From Negadavirga shengliensis (GTDB taxonomy: Bacteria; Bacteroidota; Bacteroidia; Cytophagales; Cyclobacteriaceae): DNA of 64,000 bases. This document shows, in pieces, positions 35,001 through 42,469 of the stretch. Made by a program: the position numbers and the translations under genes. Location: NCBI RefSeq assembly GCF_042652345.1, contig NZ_JBHSJJ010000001.1, forward strand, positions 372,001 to 436,000, written 5' to 3'. The notes beneath the pieces are model-generated. The model saw nothing but the letters and a program-made list of their open reading frames with translations, was not told where the DNA came from and searched no databases. Positions within the stretch are counted from its first letter, which is position 1, and each line of letters begins with the position of its first letter.

Positions 35001-36348
35001 CGGGGAAATAGATATCCGGCGCATGGTATTGACCGACCCGGATGTGACCATTTATTTGGACAAAAGTGAAGTGGCTACCCTAAGGGGAGAAGAAGAGGAT
35101 GAAAAAGCAATCCAGCGGATACTTGAGCATCTGAGGATTAAGAATTTTGAAATTTCCGGCGGACGGCTTGCCATAAAAGAAAAGAACGATATATCGGAAG
35201 TAAGCGCTTTTGAAAACCTGAGTATCATCCTCAATGACCTGAATTTTGATTTGACCCGTCAACAAAAGTTTGACAGTCAGTTTCTATTGAACAGTGATTA
35301 TGCTTTTGAGCTTAAGGACTACGAAATCGACCTTCCTGACAGTCTCAACAGGCTTAGGATAGGTTTGGCCCTGTTGTCAAAAGACCGTCTTGAACTCCAG
35401 GATGTGACTTATCTTCCCAAAGTGGGAAGGTACCAATACGTCAGAGGAGTGGGTATGGAAACAGATGTGGCAGAGGTATATGTACCCAAAGTAATCTTCA
35501 CCGGGGTGGACGTAGAAAAATTTATCAACGAGAATAAGCTGCGTGCCGGGACCATGCTGGTCCTCACCCCGGATATTGAAATTTTCAGGGACAAAAGAAT
35601 GCCCCCGAATTCCGATACGACCAAACTGATGCCTCAGCAACTGATGGTAGCTTCCGAAATTTTTATGGATCTGGATACGCTGATGATACGGGATGGAACC
35701 TTTTTCTACCGGGAATTTCCCGAAAGGGGAATGGTGCCCGGGGAAATCCGTTTTTCCCGACTGAACGCAAAGATGTTTCCCTTCAGACTCACCCAGGGAA
35801 ATCTCCAGCAAAGAGAAAAAGCCAATATAAGCGGCTCTTTCCTGATCAATGACAAGGCACTCCTGGCGCTGGACGCTTCTATGGATTTTGACCCGCCCTA
35901 TCCGGTCAAGGTGGAAGCCACAGTTGGGGAATTTGAATTGTCGCTTATCAACTCAATCCTTGAAAGCAATGCTTTTGTCAGCGTAGAACGGGGCACCATT
36001 CAGGGAGGTGAGTGGCACTTTATCGCTGATGCTGAAAGTGCCCAGGGCAGCATGACGCTACGATACAACAATTTAAAGGTAAGGTTGCTGGATGAAAGGA
36101 CGCTGGAGAGGGCCCGCGGAAGGAAGGGCATCCTGACCTTTGTCATCAATGCCCTGGCCATGCGGAAAAACAACCCCCGAAAGATTTTCAACAGGCTTGT
36201 AAGCTCTCCTATCTACGAGCCCAGAGATCCTTCCAAGTTTGTGTTCAACTATATGTGGAAAGCCACATTTTCCGGTCTGATGGGCAGTTCCGGCCTCCTG
36301 CAACCCAAAATCCCCAGGAAAGAAGAGGAGGAAAAGCAGCGACGCTAA
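32008..36348 (+). CDS. Giant AsmA/DUF748-like repeat protein
   Basis: 1,446 residues with one N-terminal transmembrane segment (LLLKVTGILVFSFFLLHLGL, about 18-37); the rest should lie in the periplasm. The body is a chain of about seven related units, starting near residues 59, 217, 388, 564, 750, 924 and 1097. Each begins with a pattern like FTLHLSDFEILLADSIH, LEIYGARIALADGIHWI or FTLALKDSIHTINFSK, then a VxVPxxxxxGxDxxxxxxxxxL segment. The last 250 residues resemble the C-terminal part of AsmA/DUF748 proteins (GTIQGGEWHF, SGLMGSSGLLQP). Such proteins are beta-rich bridges tied to lipid transport or outer-membrane assembly; that role is inferred. A TTG four codons upstream is a weaker start. 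Confidence 0.82.
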   Translation: MIGVVKNNKKLQRGSKLLLKVTGILVFSFFLLHLGLYYGSDWLLRGFLQRQVEKVSEGKYTVDFGRFYLSIFERGFYIKDFYLSPVDETVFGVGEKPFYQISVPEISLKRLSFSRRDKTIAIGELRLKGPYIQSRQEQDVLEQEDLSPLQLLESEIQKSLGGDIEEVIIHNFYVEEADLLMENFISQKSIKASHTNLYVKDLGVAREKAHDLPFNAEGFTLHLSDFEILLADSIHRVSATSVDISSLDKHIMADQVRISPDFSRETDAYYEISLDNLNVDDADILQMFQTSNVVVGDLNLIGPDFTLYTERTVADGEERTTDLYELIRDVLASISVNTLNISKGKYLQRGVHDANKNRIEAAEINFLMDQVYIGPEESRRRDLFFYAKDAELEIYGARIALADGIHWITGEKVFLSSFKDHVSMTNVEMLPRFDEDDLPDATLFEIEVPKLDFANANLRKIYNENIVDIEEMTIHSPDVLLKDIRGGTENALSGNTLQELTKDFLKAIYIKKLEMSEGSLTLDNHLRIRQDSLSFGKISFTLENFQLDEERTRDEKSRIFFADELRLDIENYALKLSDNLHLFSADRIFIDTKQELLNIEGFRLQPFSTGDIQPILERYGRTTVLDIEIPYFSAIGVDINQAFFEEKLFVKHIDIPSPVIHWKKYIQKEDKEEEEIKIERGDILNLITNYFSVIGVDALTVNEGTFIYDNFANERFRSFAENDVAVSIKGFYLDENSDPLDNRTLFSEEVDINLDNYVFNIADGQYNVVAERISFNSAREEINTFNVRLRPNRFLDKKVSIQAAVPDMSIKGVDLEAFLFENTLSLTNLKLSDANVQLSINRDAGEEEETAGSGGRRRERSLPKTIDIVRIDSILAENARFGISYFLDGNDVQLITTGINMSFSGFMLDSARLTEGDIAGFFDHMSLEADDFTLALKDSIHTINFSKIELDSKSDEIVLENLTIQPNNLNGQLGIPIVQARIPRAIINTRSLIGLQKTGEIDIRRMVLTDPDVTIYLDKSEVATLRGEEEDEKAIQRILEHLRIKNFEISGGRLAIKEKNDISEVSAFENLSIILNDLNFDLTRQQKFDSQFLLNSDYAFELKDYEIDLPDSLNRLRIGLALLSKDRLELQDVTYLPKVGRYQYVRGVGMETDVAEVYVPKVIFTGVDVEKFINENKLRAGTMLVLTPDIEIFRDKRMPPNSDTTKLMPQQLMVASEIFMDLDTLMIRDGTFFYREFPERGMVPGEIRFSRLNAKMFPFRLTQGNLQQREKANISGSFLINDKALLALDASMDFDPPYPVKVEATVGEFELSLINSILESNAFVSVERGTIQGGEWHFIADAESAQGSMTLRYNNLKVRLLDERTLERARGRKGILTFVINALAMRKNNPRKIFNRLVSSPIYEPRDPSKFVFNYMWKATFSGLMGSSGLLQPKIPRKEEEEKQRR

Positions 36349-36435
36349 GGGCACGCGATTTTAAGGAAGTTGGCTCCTGATTCTGAAAAAATCAGAAAAC
36401 ACATAAGATGCCTTTACGATAATGATAGGATAGCT

Positions 36436-36844
36436 TTAAAGACGCACAAATACCAACACCGGGTTGCCATTGCTTTCTACCAATGCAGCCTCCTCTGGCA
36501 ACAGGCTTGCATCCAGTTCCAGCAGGTCCGATACCTGCGCAATAAAAACAACATCCATCCAAAAATCCTACAGGCTGCTTGAAAGCAGGAAACCGGTTTT
36601 CTGAAAAAACGCGCTTAACTGCCTGGTTCTCATTATGGTCCCAAAAGACTTGCCAGTTAGTGATCTCACCGTTTCGTTGAAGGCGTATTTCAAAAAAGGC
36701 AATGGTGTCATTTTCCCAAAAACCATTGAGGGCGGCAAAGCCATTTTCATTTATCATTCCAAAGCCCTGCATGATGTCCATCTCCCAAAAGCTGTCGGGA
36801 ATGGCATATTTTCCAAAATCAAAATTATAGGCGGCTTCAATAAT
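36436..36844 (-). pseudogene. Frameshifted gene remnant
   Basis: On the minus strand two frames read like one protein. The upstream frame gives FDFGKYAIPDSFWEMD, FAALNGFWENDTIAFFE and ITNWQVFWDHNENQ; the downstream frame gives WMDVVFIAQVSDLLELDASL and EAALVESNGNPVLVFVRL, then a stop at 36436-36438. They join perfectly if one base is removed from the five-base T run (A run on the plus strand at 36561-36565). Upstream of ATG 36781 the frame stays open for 21 codons to a stop at 36845 without another ATG, so the 5' end is also missing or shortened. I do not recognise the family. Sequencing error in the homopolymer is the main alternative. Confidence 0.7.
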
Positions 36845-36850
36845 TTATTT

Positions 36851-36858
36851 TAGATTTG
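36851..36858 (+). promoter_or_regulatory. Candidate pheS -7 element
   Basis: TAGATTTG fits TAnnTTTG exactly and lies 25 bases before the pheS start, just beyond the end of the frameshifted remnant. No -33 TTTG is seen at the expected spacing. Confidence 0.4.
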
Positions 36859-36883
36859 TGGTCTTAAAATATCCGAAGAGAAG

Positions 36884-37912
36884 ATGCACAGCGAAAAAAT
36901 CGAACAGATCAAGGCGGAAATTGAAGCAGCCCGTGCCAGCAGCCCGGAGGAGTTGGAAGCTTACCGAATGCGTTTTATCAGTAAAAAAAGCATCGTGGGG
37001 GAATTGTTTGCAGAGATGCGTCATGTCCCCAACGAAGAAAAACGGGAATTTGGCCAGCTGATCAACGGGATAAAACAACTGGCAGAGGAAAAATTCAAAG
37101 AACTGATCGATGCGGTAAATGCTCAGTCAAAAAAGCGTAAAAACGAGGACCTGGACCTCACCCTCCCCCCGACCACCGTCCCCGTGGGAGGTATCCATCC
37201 CCTTACCGCCACCCGCCAGCGCATCATCGGGATATTTGAAAGAATAGGCTTCAACCTCTCGGAAGGGCCGGAAATAGAAGACGATTGGCATAACTTTACC
37301 GCATTGAACTTCCCGGAAAACCATCCGGCCAGGGAGATGCAGGACACCTTCTTTATAGAAAAAAGCCCGGATATCGCCCTGCGTACCCACACCTCTTCGG
37401 TACAGGTAAGGGTCATGGAAAACCAACAGCCGCCCATCAGGACGCTTTCGCCGGGCAGGGTCTTCAGAAACGAGGCCATCTCTGCCCGGGCCCACTGTAT
37501 CTTCCATCAGGTGGAAGGGCTCTATGTAGATGAAAACGTAAGTTTTGCCAACCTTAAACAGACCTTGTATCACTTTGCCAAAGAGATGTTCAGCAAAGAC
37601 ACCAAGGTGCGTTTCAGGCCTTCATTTTTCCCTTTCACCGAACCCAGCGCAGAAATCGACATTTCCTGTCAACTCTGCGGGGGTAAGGGCTGTAACATCT
37701 GCAAAGGCACCGGATGGGTAGAAATCGGCGGTGCCGGAATGGTGGATCCCAATGTGCTTGAAAACTGCGGCATTGATTCAGAAAAATACACCGGCTTTGC
37801 CTTCGGCATGGGCATAGAGCGGATCGCCATGCTCAAATACCAGATCAACGACCTGAGGCTCTTCACCGAAAATGATGTGCGTTTCCTGAGACAGTTCCGG
37901 CCGTTGCTTTAA
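36884..37912 (+). CDS. pheS: Phenylalanine--tRNA ligase alpha subunit
   Basis: Charges tRNA-Phe as part of the alpha2-beta2 enzyme. The 342-residue protein has the N-terminal coiled coil, HPLTATRQRIIGIFERIGF, motif 2 (RTHTSSVQVRVM, then PGRVFRNEAISARAHCIFHQ), the TEPSAEIDISCQLCGGKGC loop of bacterial enzymes and motif 3 GFAFGMGIERIAMLKY. Complete. pheT is not adjacent (the next gene is an unrelated lipoprotein on the other strand), which is common in Bacteroidota. Confidence 0.97.
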   Translation: MHSEKIEQIKAEIEAARASSPEELEAYRMRFISKKSIVGELFAEMRHVPNEEKREFGQLINGIKQLAEEKFKELIDAVNAQSKKRKNEDLDLTLPPTTVPVGGIHPLTATRQRIIGIFERIGFNLSEGPEIEDDWHNFTALNFPENHPAREMQDTFFIEKSPDIALRTHTSSVQVRVMENQQPPIRTLSPGRVFRNEAISARAHCIFHQVEGLYVDENVSFANLKQTLYHFAKEMFSKDTKVRFRPSFFPFTEPSAEIDISCQLCGGKGCNICKGTGWVEIGGAGMVDPNVLENCGIDSEKYTGFAFGMGIERIAMLKYQINDLRLFTENDVRFLRQFRPLL

Positions 37913-37968
37913 ACACAGACCGGTTAACGGATTTTGACAAAACCGCCGACTAGGCCGGCCCCCTGACT

Positions 37969-38601
37969 TTATCTTCGCTTTTTTGGATGGAAAAGTATCC
38001 TTGAGGAAGCGGAACCGGAGGTATAATCAAAATATTGCAACGTTCCTTTGTAATAACCGGTTACGGTCTTTCCATCTTCATCTTTACAGTCGATCGTAAG
38101 TTCATATTCCTGGCCGTCTCTTTTGACGGTGACCTTCCCGGAGCTTATCCTGACGTCACTGTCCTCCTCTTCTTCCGTATTGACATCAACATAATAGCTT
38201 GCGTAATCATAGGTGCCCACGGGGAAAAAATCAGCTGCGCCGTGTTCGTAATCGCCATTGTCCAGAGAAGAGCCCTCTGAGGTAAAAAGTTCAAAATATA
38301 TGGCGTTTCCCGATCCCGTGACATCCATTCCTCCATCTTCATTCTGGGTGATTTTTAAATTTTTTGAAACCAGCAACAGATCCAGGTTATACCCTTCATG
38401 CCATTCGCCATAGACATCCTCACCGTAATTTTCCAGAGAACCGTCTGCCAATTCATATTCTGTGTTGCCGACTTTAAAATGATTCTTTTTATTAAGATTT
38501 TCATCTCCGGCAAGACCTTCTGTACCATCATCATTGCCACAACCTCCCAGAAACAACCCCAATAATAACACACCTGCAATAGGATTAAATAATTTTCTCA
38601 T
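37969..38601 (-). CDS. Lipoprotein of unknown function
   Basis: A 210-residue lipoprotein: the signal peptide ends in LGGC (Cys21), followed by GNDDGTEGLAGDE, an acidic linker suited to surface or outer-membrane anchoring. The rest is a small beta-rich domain (VGNTEYELADGSLENYG, DYEHGAADFFPVGTYDYAS, VTVKRDGQEYELTIDC). No family name comes to mind. Its neighbours are pheS (convergent) and, upstream on the same strand, a LuxR-type regulator. Confidence 0.75.
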   Translation of the reverse strand: MRKLFNPIAGVLLLGLFLGGCGNDDGTEGLAGDENLNKKNHFKVGNTEYELADGSLENYGEDVYGEWHEGYNLDLLLVSKNLKITQNEDGGMDVTGSGNAIYFELFTSEGSSLDNGDYEHGAADFFPVGTYDYASYYVDVNTEEEEDSDVRISSGKVTVKRDGQEYELTIDCKDEDGKTVTGYYKGTLQYFDYTSGSASSRILFHPKKRR

Positions 38602-38712
38602 CGTTTAAAATGTTAAGCTGTTAATAATATAAAATACAGATTGTATGAAATAAAAAACCGTATTTCCACAAAAATCAATAAACCAAAAATAGCGGATGCC
38701 AATAAAACGCGC

Positions 38713-38740
38713 AATCCCCATTAGGGGGATTTTTATTTAA
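38713..38740. terminator. Terminator hairpin between regulator and lipoprotein
   Basis: AATCCCC at 38713-38719 and GGGGATT at 38725-38731 form a tight 7-bp hairpin with a T-rich tail on the plus strand (TTTTATTT). On the minus strand the T-run starts six bases later. It lies in the gap after the LuxR-type gene and can insulate it from the lipoprotein gene. Confidence 0.6.
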
Positions 38741-38780
38741 AAGATTATAGGAAAGTCACCAATATAACCATGCCGCTATA

Positions 38781-39560
38781 TCAAATCCACCCCTCGCTCA
38801 CTCCCCTCGCCACCAGCGCGTTGGAATTGGTACATCCCGCCTTTCGCAGGATGTTCTTGCGGTGAGACTTAACCGTTTCAGGAGCGATAAAAAGACGGTC
38901 AGCGATTTGTTTGGTGGGCATCCCGTCCGCAATGAGTTTGATAATTTCTATTTCGCGGCTGGAGAAGCTGTTCGTGCTCAGCGCATCCGCATCATCTTCT
39001 TCTTCAAAAATCGGGAGGTTAAGATAAGAAGGCAGCCCATTCAGCCCAATTATCGAATAGGTGTTGTTATTGGTTTGGGTAAGGTGATGGATATTGGTAT
39101 GGATATTCAGCGACTTCACAAAGTTGTTGTTTTTATCCGTGGTCAATATCAAAGACTGGTGATTGTACAGTTCAAAATCATTCCTGGCAGTCTTGAACCG
39201 GAAATTATATGAAAACTTACAGGACTTGACATTTTGAATGCCCAGGTGCTCAGTCATATGATCAAAAGCCGCTTGTTCTGCTTTGGATACCAAGGCCATG
39301 TCTTCCGGATGGATCAAGGCCAGTATATCATTGACGGTATGGATGTCTTCTGGATCCACACCATGTGCCTCTTTAAAACCCTCACTGATATGGGAAATAC
39401 TCAGATCGAAAAAATCGATGATGTAATAATAAAAAGGTCCGGCAGCAAATACGGCGCTTACAATTTCATTGAAATCAATCTCAGGCAAATTCGTCGGATG
39501 GCGCTTATCCACCACCAGTTTGTCCCAAACCTGATGCATCAATTGTATACTTTCCTTCAT
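38781..39560 (-). CDS. LuxR-type transcriptional regulator with PAS-like domain
   Basis: A 259-residue regulator from the ATG at 39560. The C-terminal 60 residues are a LuxR-type helix-turn-helix: FSSREIEIIKLIADGMPTKQ, IADRLFIAPETVKSHRKNI. The N-terminal half reads as a PAS-like sensor (GPFYYYIIDFFDLSISHISE, ALIHPEDMALVSKAEQAAFD). No receiver Asp, so it is not a classic response regulator. Small-molecule or redox sensing is possible but unknown. The gap upstream to the HEAT gene holds an inverted repeat at 39687-39706. Confidence 0.88.
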   Translation of the reverse strand: MKESIQLMHQVWDKLVVDKRHPTNLPEIDFNEIVSAVFAAGPFYYYIIDFFDLSISHISEGFKEAHGVDPEDIHTVNDILALIHPEDMALVSKAEQAAFDHMTEHLGIQNVKSCKFSYNFRFKTARNDFELYNHQSLILTTDKNNNFVKSLNIHTNIHHLTQTNNNTYSIIGLNGLPSYLNLPIFEEEDDADALSTNSFSSREIEIIKLIADGMPTKQIADRLFIAPETVKSHRKNILRKAGCTNSNALVARGVSEGWI

Positions 39561-39686
39561 GAATAGCACTTTATCAAAGCTCTAAAAACGCCATTTTCTA
39601 AAAAAAACACAAGATAATGATTACCAAAAACCCATATAATCTTAAATAATCCACTATATCGGGCGCTTAAAACGACAGATAATACT

Positions 39687-39706
39687 GTTTTTTGTATTCA
39701 AAAAAC
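39687..39706. repeat. A/T-arm inverted repeat upstream of the LuxR-type gene
   Basis: GTTTTTTG, TATT, CAAAAAAC: a perfect 8-bp hairpin or dyad, 127 bases upstream of the regulator's start and 95 bases after the HEAT gene's stop (both minus strand). It could be a weak terminator or a binding site. Confidence 0.35.
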
Positions 39707-39801
39707 GAATTAATATGTTTTATAATTTTCGAAGTTACTCTGGATAGGAAGTTCTATTTATGCTTGAGACTTTGCCTTTGATGTTCCAATTACGCCTGAC
39801 A

Positions 39802-40563
39802 TCACCCGAAAACAGTGGCAATAAATTTCCTGGCTTCATCTTGCGACATGGCCGCAAAAGTTTTATACCGCTCATGGACATCAATGATCTCTTCCAGCGC
39901 CGCCTCTACCAAATCCTGATTTTCCCAACTCCTCAAGTGGTCCAGTACCTTCTGAAGGCAACCTTTTTTGTAGGCTATTTGTCCGATAACATGAACCAAG
40001 GTATTACGGACCCGGGCAGTTTTATCATGTTGGAGTTCCTTGAGCAAGGGCAATATGTCCTCCGGATGCTTCCTGCCCCTCAGTTCTATGCCGTGGCAGA
40101 TTTCTCTCCGAATCTCTTTGTCCTGATGGTGAAGATAGCTCCTTGCCCATTTCAGGACAGGGGCGGGGTTGACTTCCCCCATTTTCTTAATAGAACCCAC
40201 AACCGCATTTCTGGGGGAATGGTGCCCATCCAACAGGCCTTTATCAAAAATAGGCATTACTGATCCAAAGTCTTTTTTGCCTATTTCTCCGGCCGTATTG
40301 ATGACTGTCTGCCTGATCCTAAAATCAGCGTGAACCATTAAGCCATCCAGTCTTTTCAGAATAGTATCCCTGTATTTGGGAAAAGCGAAATACAACTTGG
40401 ACAAAGAAAGGTAAGCGGCTTTTCTGACATAGGTATCAGGATCGGAAAAATAAGTGATAGTGGAAGTCAAGGAGCTATCCTCCACAAGGTCTTCACAAAG
40501 GGCAGCCTTTATTGCTTCCACCGCTTGCTGCCTTTCATTCTTTGACAAGTCATAAAACCCCAT
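39802..40563 (-). CDS. HEAT-repeat protein
   Basis: A 253-residue all-helical protein made of repeated helix pairs with the HEAT pattern DPDTYVRKAAYLSLSKLYF, HADFRIRQTVINTAGEIGKK, HQDKEIRREICHGIELRGRK, DKTARVRNTLVHVIGQIAYK. HEAT and DNA-alkylation-repeat proteins are scaffolds for protein or nucleic acid binding; no catalytic motif is visible. No signal peptide, so cytosolic. Role unknown. Confidence 0.85.
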   Translation of the reverse strand: MGFYDLSKNERQQAVEAIKAALCEDLVEDSSLTSTITYFSDPDTYVRKAAYLSLSKLYFAFPKYRDTILKRLDGLMVHADFRIRQTVINTAGEIGKKDFGSVMPIFDKGLLDGHHSPRNAVVGSIKKMGEVNPAPVLKWARSYLHHQDKEIRREICHGIELRGRKHPEDILPLLKELQHDKTARVRNTLVHVIGQIAYKKGCLQKVLDHLRSWENQDLVEAALEEIIDVHERYKTFAAMSQDEARKFIATVFG

Positions 40564-40751
40564 GGCTTTTGTTTGCTTGATTAAGCTTCGAATGTACCCG
40601 GTTATCCCTAAAGACGCGCAAATTGGAAAGGCCTGCCCACCGTATCCGGCCTCCTTGTCATACGTGCGTCATTTTAAAGCAGATTGCTTATCTTTATTGT
40701 CAGCTAAAGTACCGCAAATCAGCCAAATTATAAAAACTCCCATAGAGACAA

Positions 40752-41561
40752 ATGCGATATTCCACTTTTGCCCCGCCTGTTTCCTTAAGCCATCTGGTCC
40801 GGTGTTTCTGGGTGCTGGAAAGCGATGCCCAATCATCCGGCTATATCCACCGGTCCATGGCGGATTGCTGTACCGAATTGCTGTTCCATTACAAAGGCTT
40901 GTTCCATGAAATCGATGAACAGGAACGGCGCACACTTTCCTTCCGGTCCGGCATTCACGCCCAGTCTTACCGTTACCGCAGATTTATTACCCACGAAGAT
41001 TTTGGGATTTTTGGTGCCTACCTGTATCCTTACGCATCGAAACTGCTATTGAATACCCCGGCGGCTGAGTTTACCAACCAAATGCCGGATTTACACTCGG
41101 CCCTCGGGCCTCAAGGTAGGGAGCTGGAGGAACGGATAATCCTTGCCCCTAATACGCAGGAACGTATCCGCATCCTTTCCGACTTTATTCATGGTCGTCT
41201 CAGCAAATTGCCCACAGGCTACGATCACCCCGCTGTGTCGGCGGTAAAATATACCGTGCATGCCAAACACCTGCCCAAGGTCCGTGACCTGGCGTCCCGT
41301 TTTAACCTTTCGGAAAGACAATTTGAAAGGAAATTCAGCGAATATGCAGGAATGAGTCCGAAACGTTTTATGCGCATCGTCAGGTTTGAAAACGCCTGTA
41401 ATCTCTACAGGAACAAGCTCGAAAAATCACTCACAGAAATCGCCTATGAATGCGGGTATTTTGACCAATCCCATTTTATCCGTGATTTCAAAACCTTTTC
41501 AGGTTATGAACCGGGACAATACTTCAGCGGACATGCTGAAGGTACTGAATGGCGGGATTAA
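40752..41561 (+). CDS. AraC-family transcriptional regulator
   Basis: A 269-residue regulator. The C-terminal 100 residues hold the two AraC helix-turn-helix motifs (LASRFNLSERQFERKFSEYA, LTEIAYECGYFDQSHFIRDF). The N-terminal part (PPVSLSHLVRCFWVLES, ADCCTELLFHYKGLF) matches the DUF6597-type sensor region of many Bacteroidota AraC proteins. The VOC gene downstream could be its target, but a 404-base gap separates them. Confidence 0.93.
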   Translation: MRYSTFAPPVSLSHLVRCFWVLESDAQSSGYIHRSMADCCTELLFHYKGLFHEIDEQERRTLSFRSGIHAQSYRYRRFITHEDFGIFGAYLYPYASKLLLNTPAAEFTNQMPDLHSALGPQGRELEERIILAPNTQERIRILSDFIHGRLSKLPTGYDHPAVSAVKYTVHAKHLPKVRDLASRFNLSERQFERKFSEYAGMSPKRFMRIVRFENACNLYRNKLEKSLTEIAYECGYFDQSHFIRDFKTFSGYEPGQYFSGHAEGTEWRD

Positions 41562-41965
41562 GGTTTTAAAAATTTATGGGCCTGTATGCGTCCCAACAGC
41601 GGATGATGTCAAGGACATATTCCCGGTTACTCAAATTGGCACGAAGGATGAGGATAATTTGGTTAAAATTATTATTTGGGAAAAAGATTCAATGATCTGA
41701 ATCGTTTCATGAAATTCGCATCAACAGTGCCTCGCCGGGCCGCCTAAGTCACACAGAGATGAGATAAGCTGGTCTGTGGAATCGCTGGCTGCCGTCCTGT
41801 AGACTGAACAGTAAATCTGTTGGTTAACCCAAAAAGCCGTGATTGACTGAACATGAATATAATAAGCCTGCAAAGCAAGTCCTTTTCATAATAGAAGAAT
41901 GAAAAGGTGTCGGATTTTTACAATTTGCTGTCCGGCAGTTTATCAACCTTTGAAAAAAAAATGTT
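41562..41965. other. Gap with inverted repeat and a shared 31-base repeat
   Basis: No gene is called. A perfect 9-bp inverted repeat, CCTTTTCAT at 41882-41890 and ATGAAAAGG at 41900-41908, lies 58 bases before the VOC gene and could be an operator. At 41694-41724 there is a stretch, GATCTGAATCG then TTTCATGAAATTCG, that recurs at 57702-57732 with 27 of 31 bases equal. A 55-codon frame runs 41533-41700 out of the AraC gene's end in another frame, but has nothing recognisable. Confidence 0.5.
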
Positions 41966-42349
41966 ATGGAAAAATCATTTCAAACCCCCGACTACTACAA
42001 CACGGTGATGCCGTATCTGATCTTAAAAGATGTATCCAAATTTATTGCTTTTGTCTCAGCAGTATTTGGTGCAAAGGAAAAAATGCGATACCGGGACGAC
42101 AATGGCCGGGTCGTACATGCCGAGGTAACCATCGGCGAAAATGTCATTATGGCCGGTGAAAGTACCGATCAGTGGGCCACACAAACCGCAGGACTTTACA
42201 TCAATGTAGACGATGCGGACAAAATTTACCAAAAAGCCCTTGATGAAGGAGCCACCACGGTAATGGAAGTATCCGACAAGGAATACGGGAGAAGCGGCGG
42301 CATCAAGGATCCATGCGGCAACACCTGGTGGATTACAGGAAGGCAATAA
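41966..42349 (+). CDS. VOC-family (PhnB-like) protein
   Basis: A 127-residue vicinal oxygen chelate fold protein, the glyoxalase/bleomycin-resistance superfamily. It reads as one paired beta-alpha-beta3 module set: VMPYLILKDVSKFIAFVSAV, HAEVTIGENVIMAGES, TAGLYINVDDADKIYQKALD and IKDPCGNTWWITG. The metal ligands are not certain; His at VVHAEV is a candidate. PhnB-like members have no known reaction. A signal peptide is absent. Confidence 0.85.
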   Translation: MEKSFQTPDYYNTVMPYLILKDVSKFIAFVSAVFGAKEKMRYRDDNGRVVHAEVTIGENVIMAGESTDQWATQTAGLYINVDDADKIYQKALDEGATTVMEVSDKEYGRSGGIKDPCGNTWWITGRQ

Positions 42350-42469
42350 AAGTACGCGGCTAATTTTACTTCTTGAACGGTGAATGCGATTGAATTCCAA
42401 AATAAAAAGGCTATTTTGGGAATTACTGATGCCCTATCACAAACACCGGATAGGGCATGACGGTAACGA

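Noticed and set aside
41533..41700. 55-codon frame running out of the AraC gene end
   Set aside because: Overlaps the AraC stop in another frame with no recognised domain; not enough evidence for a gene.
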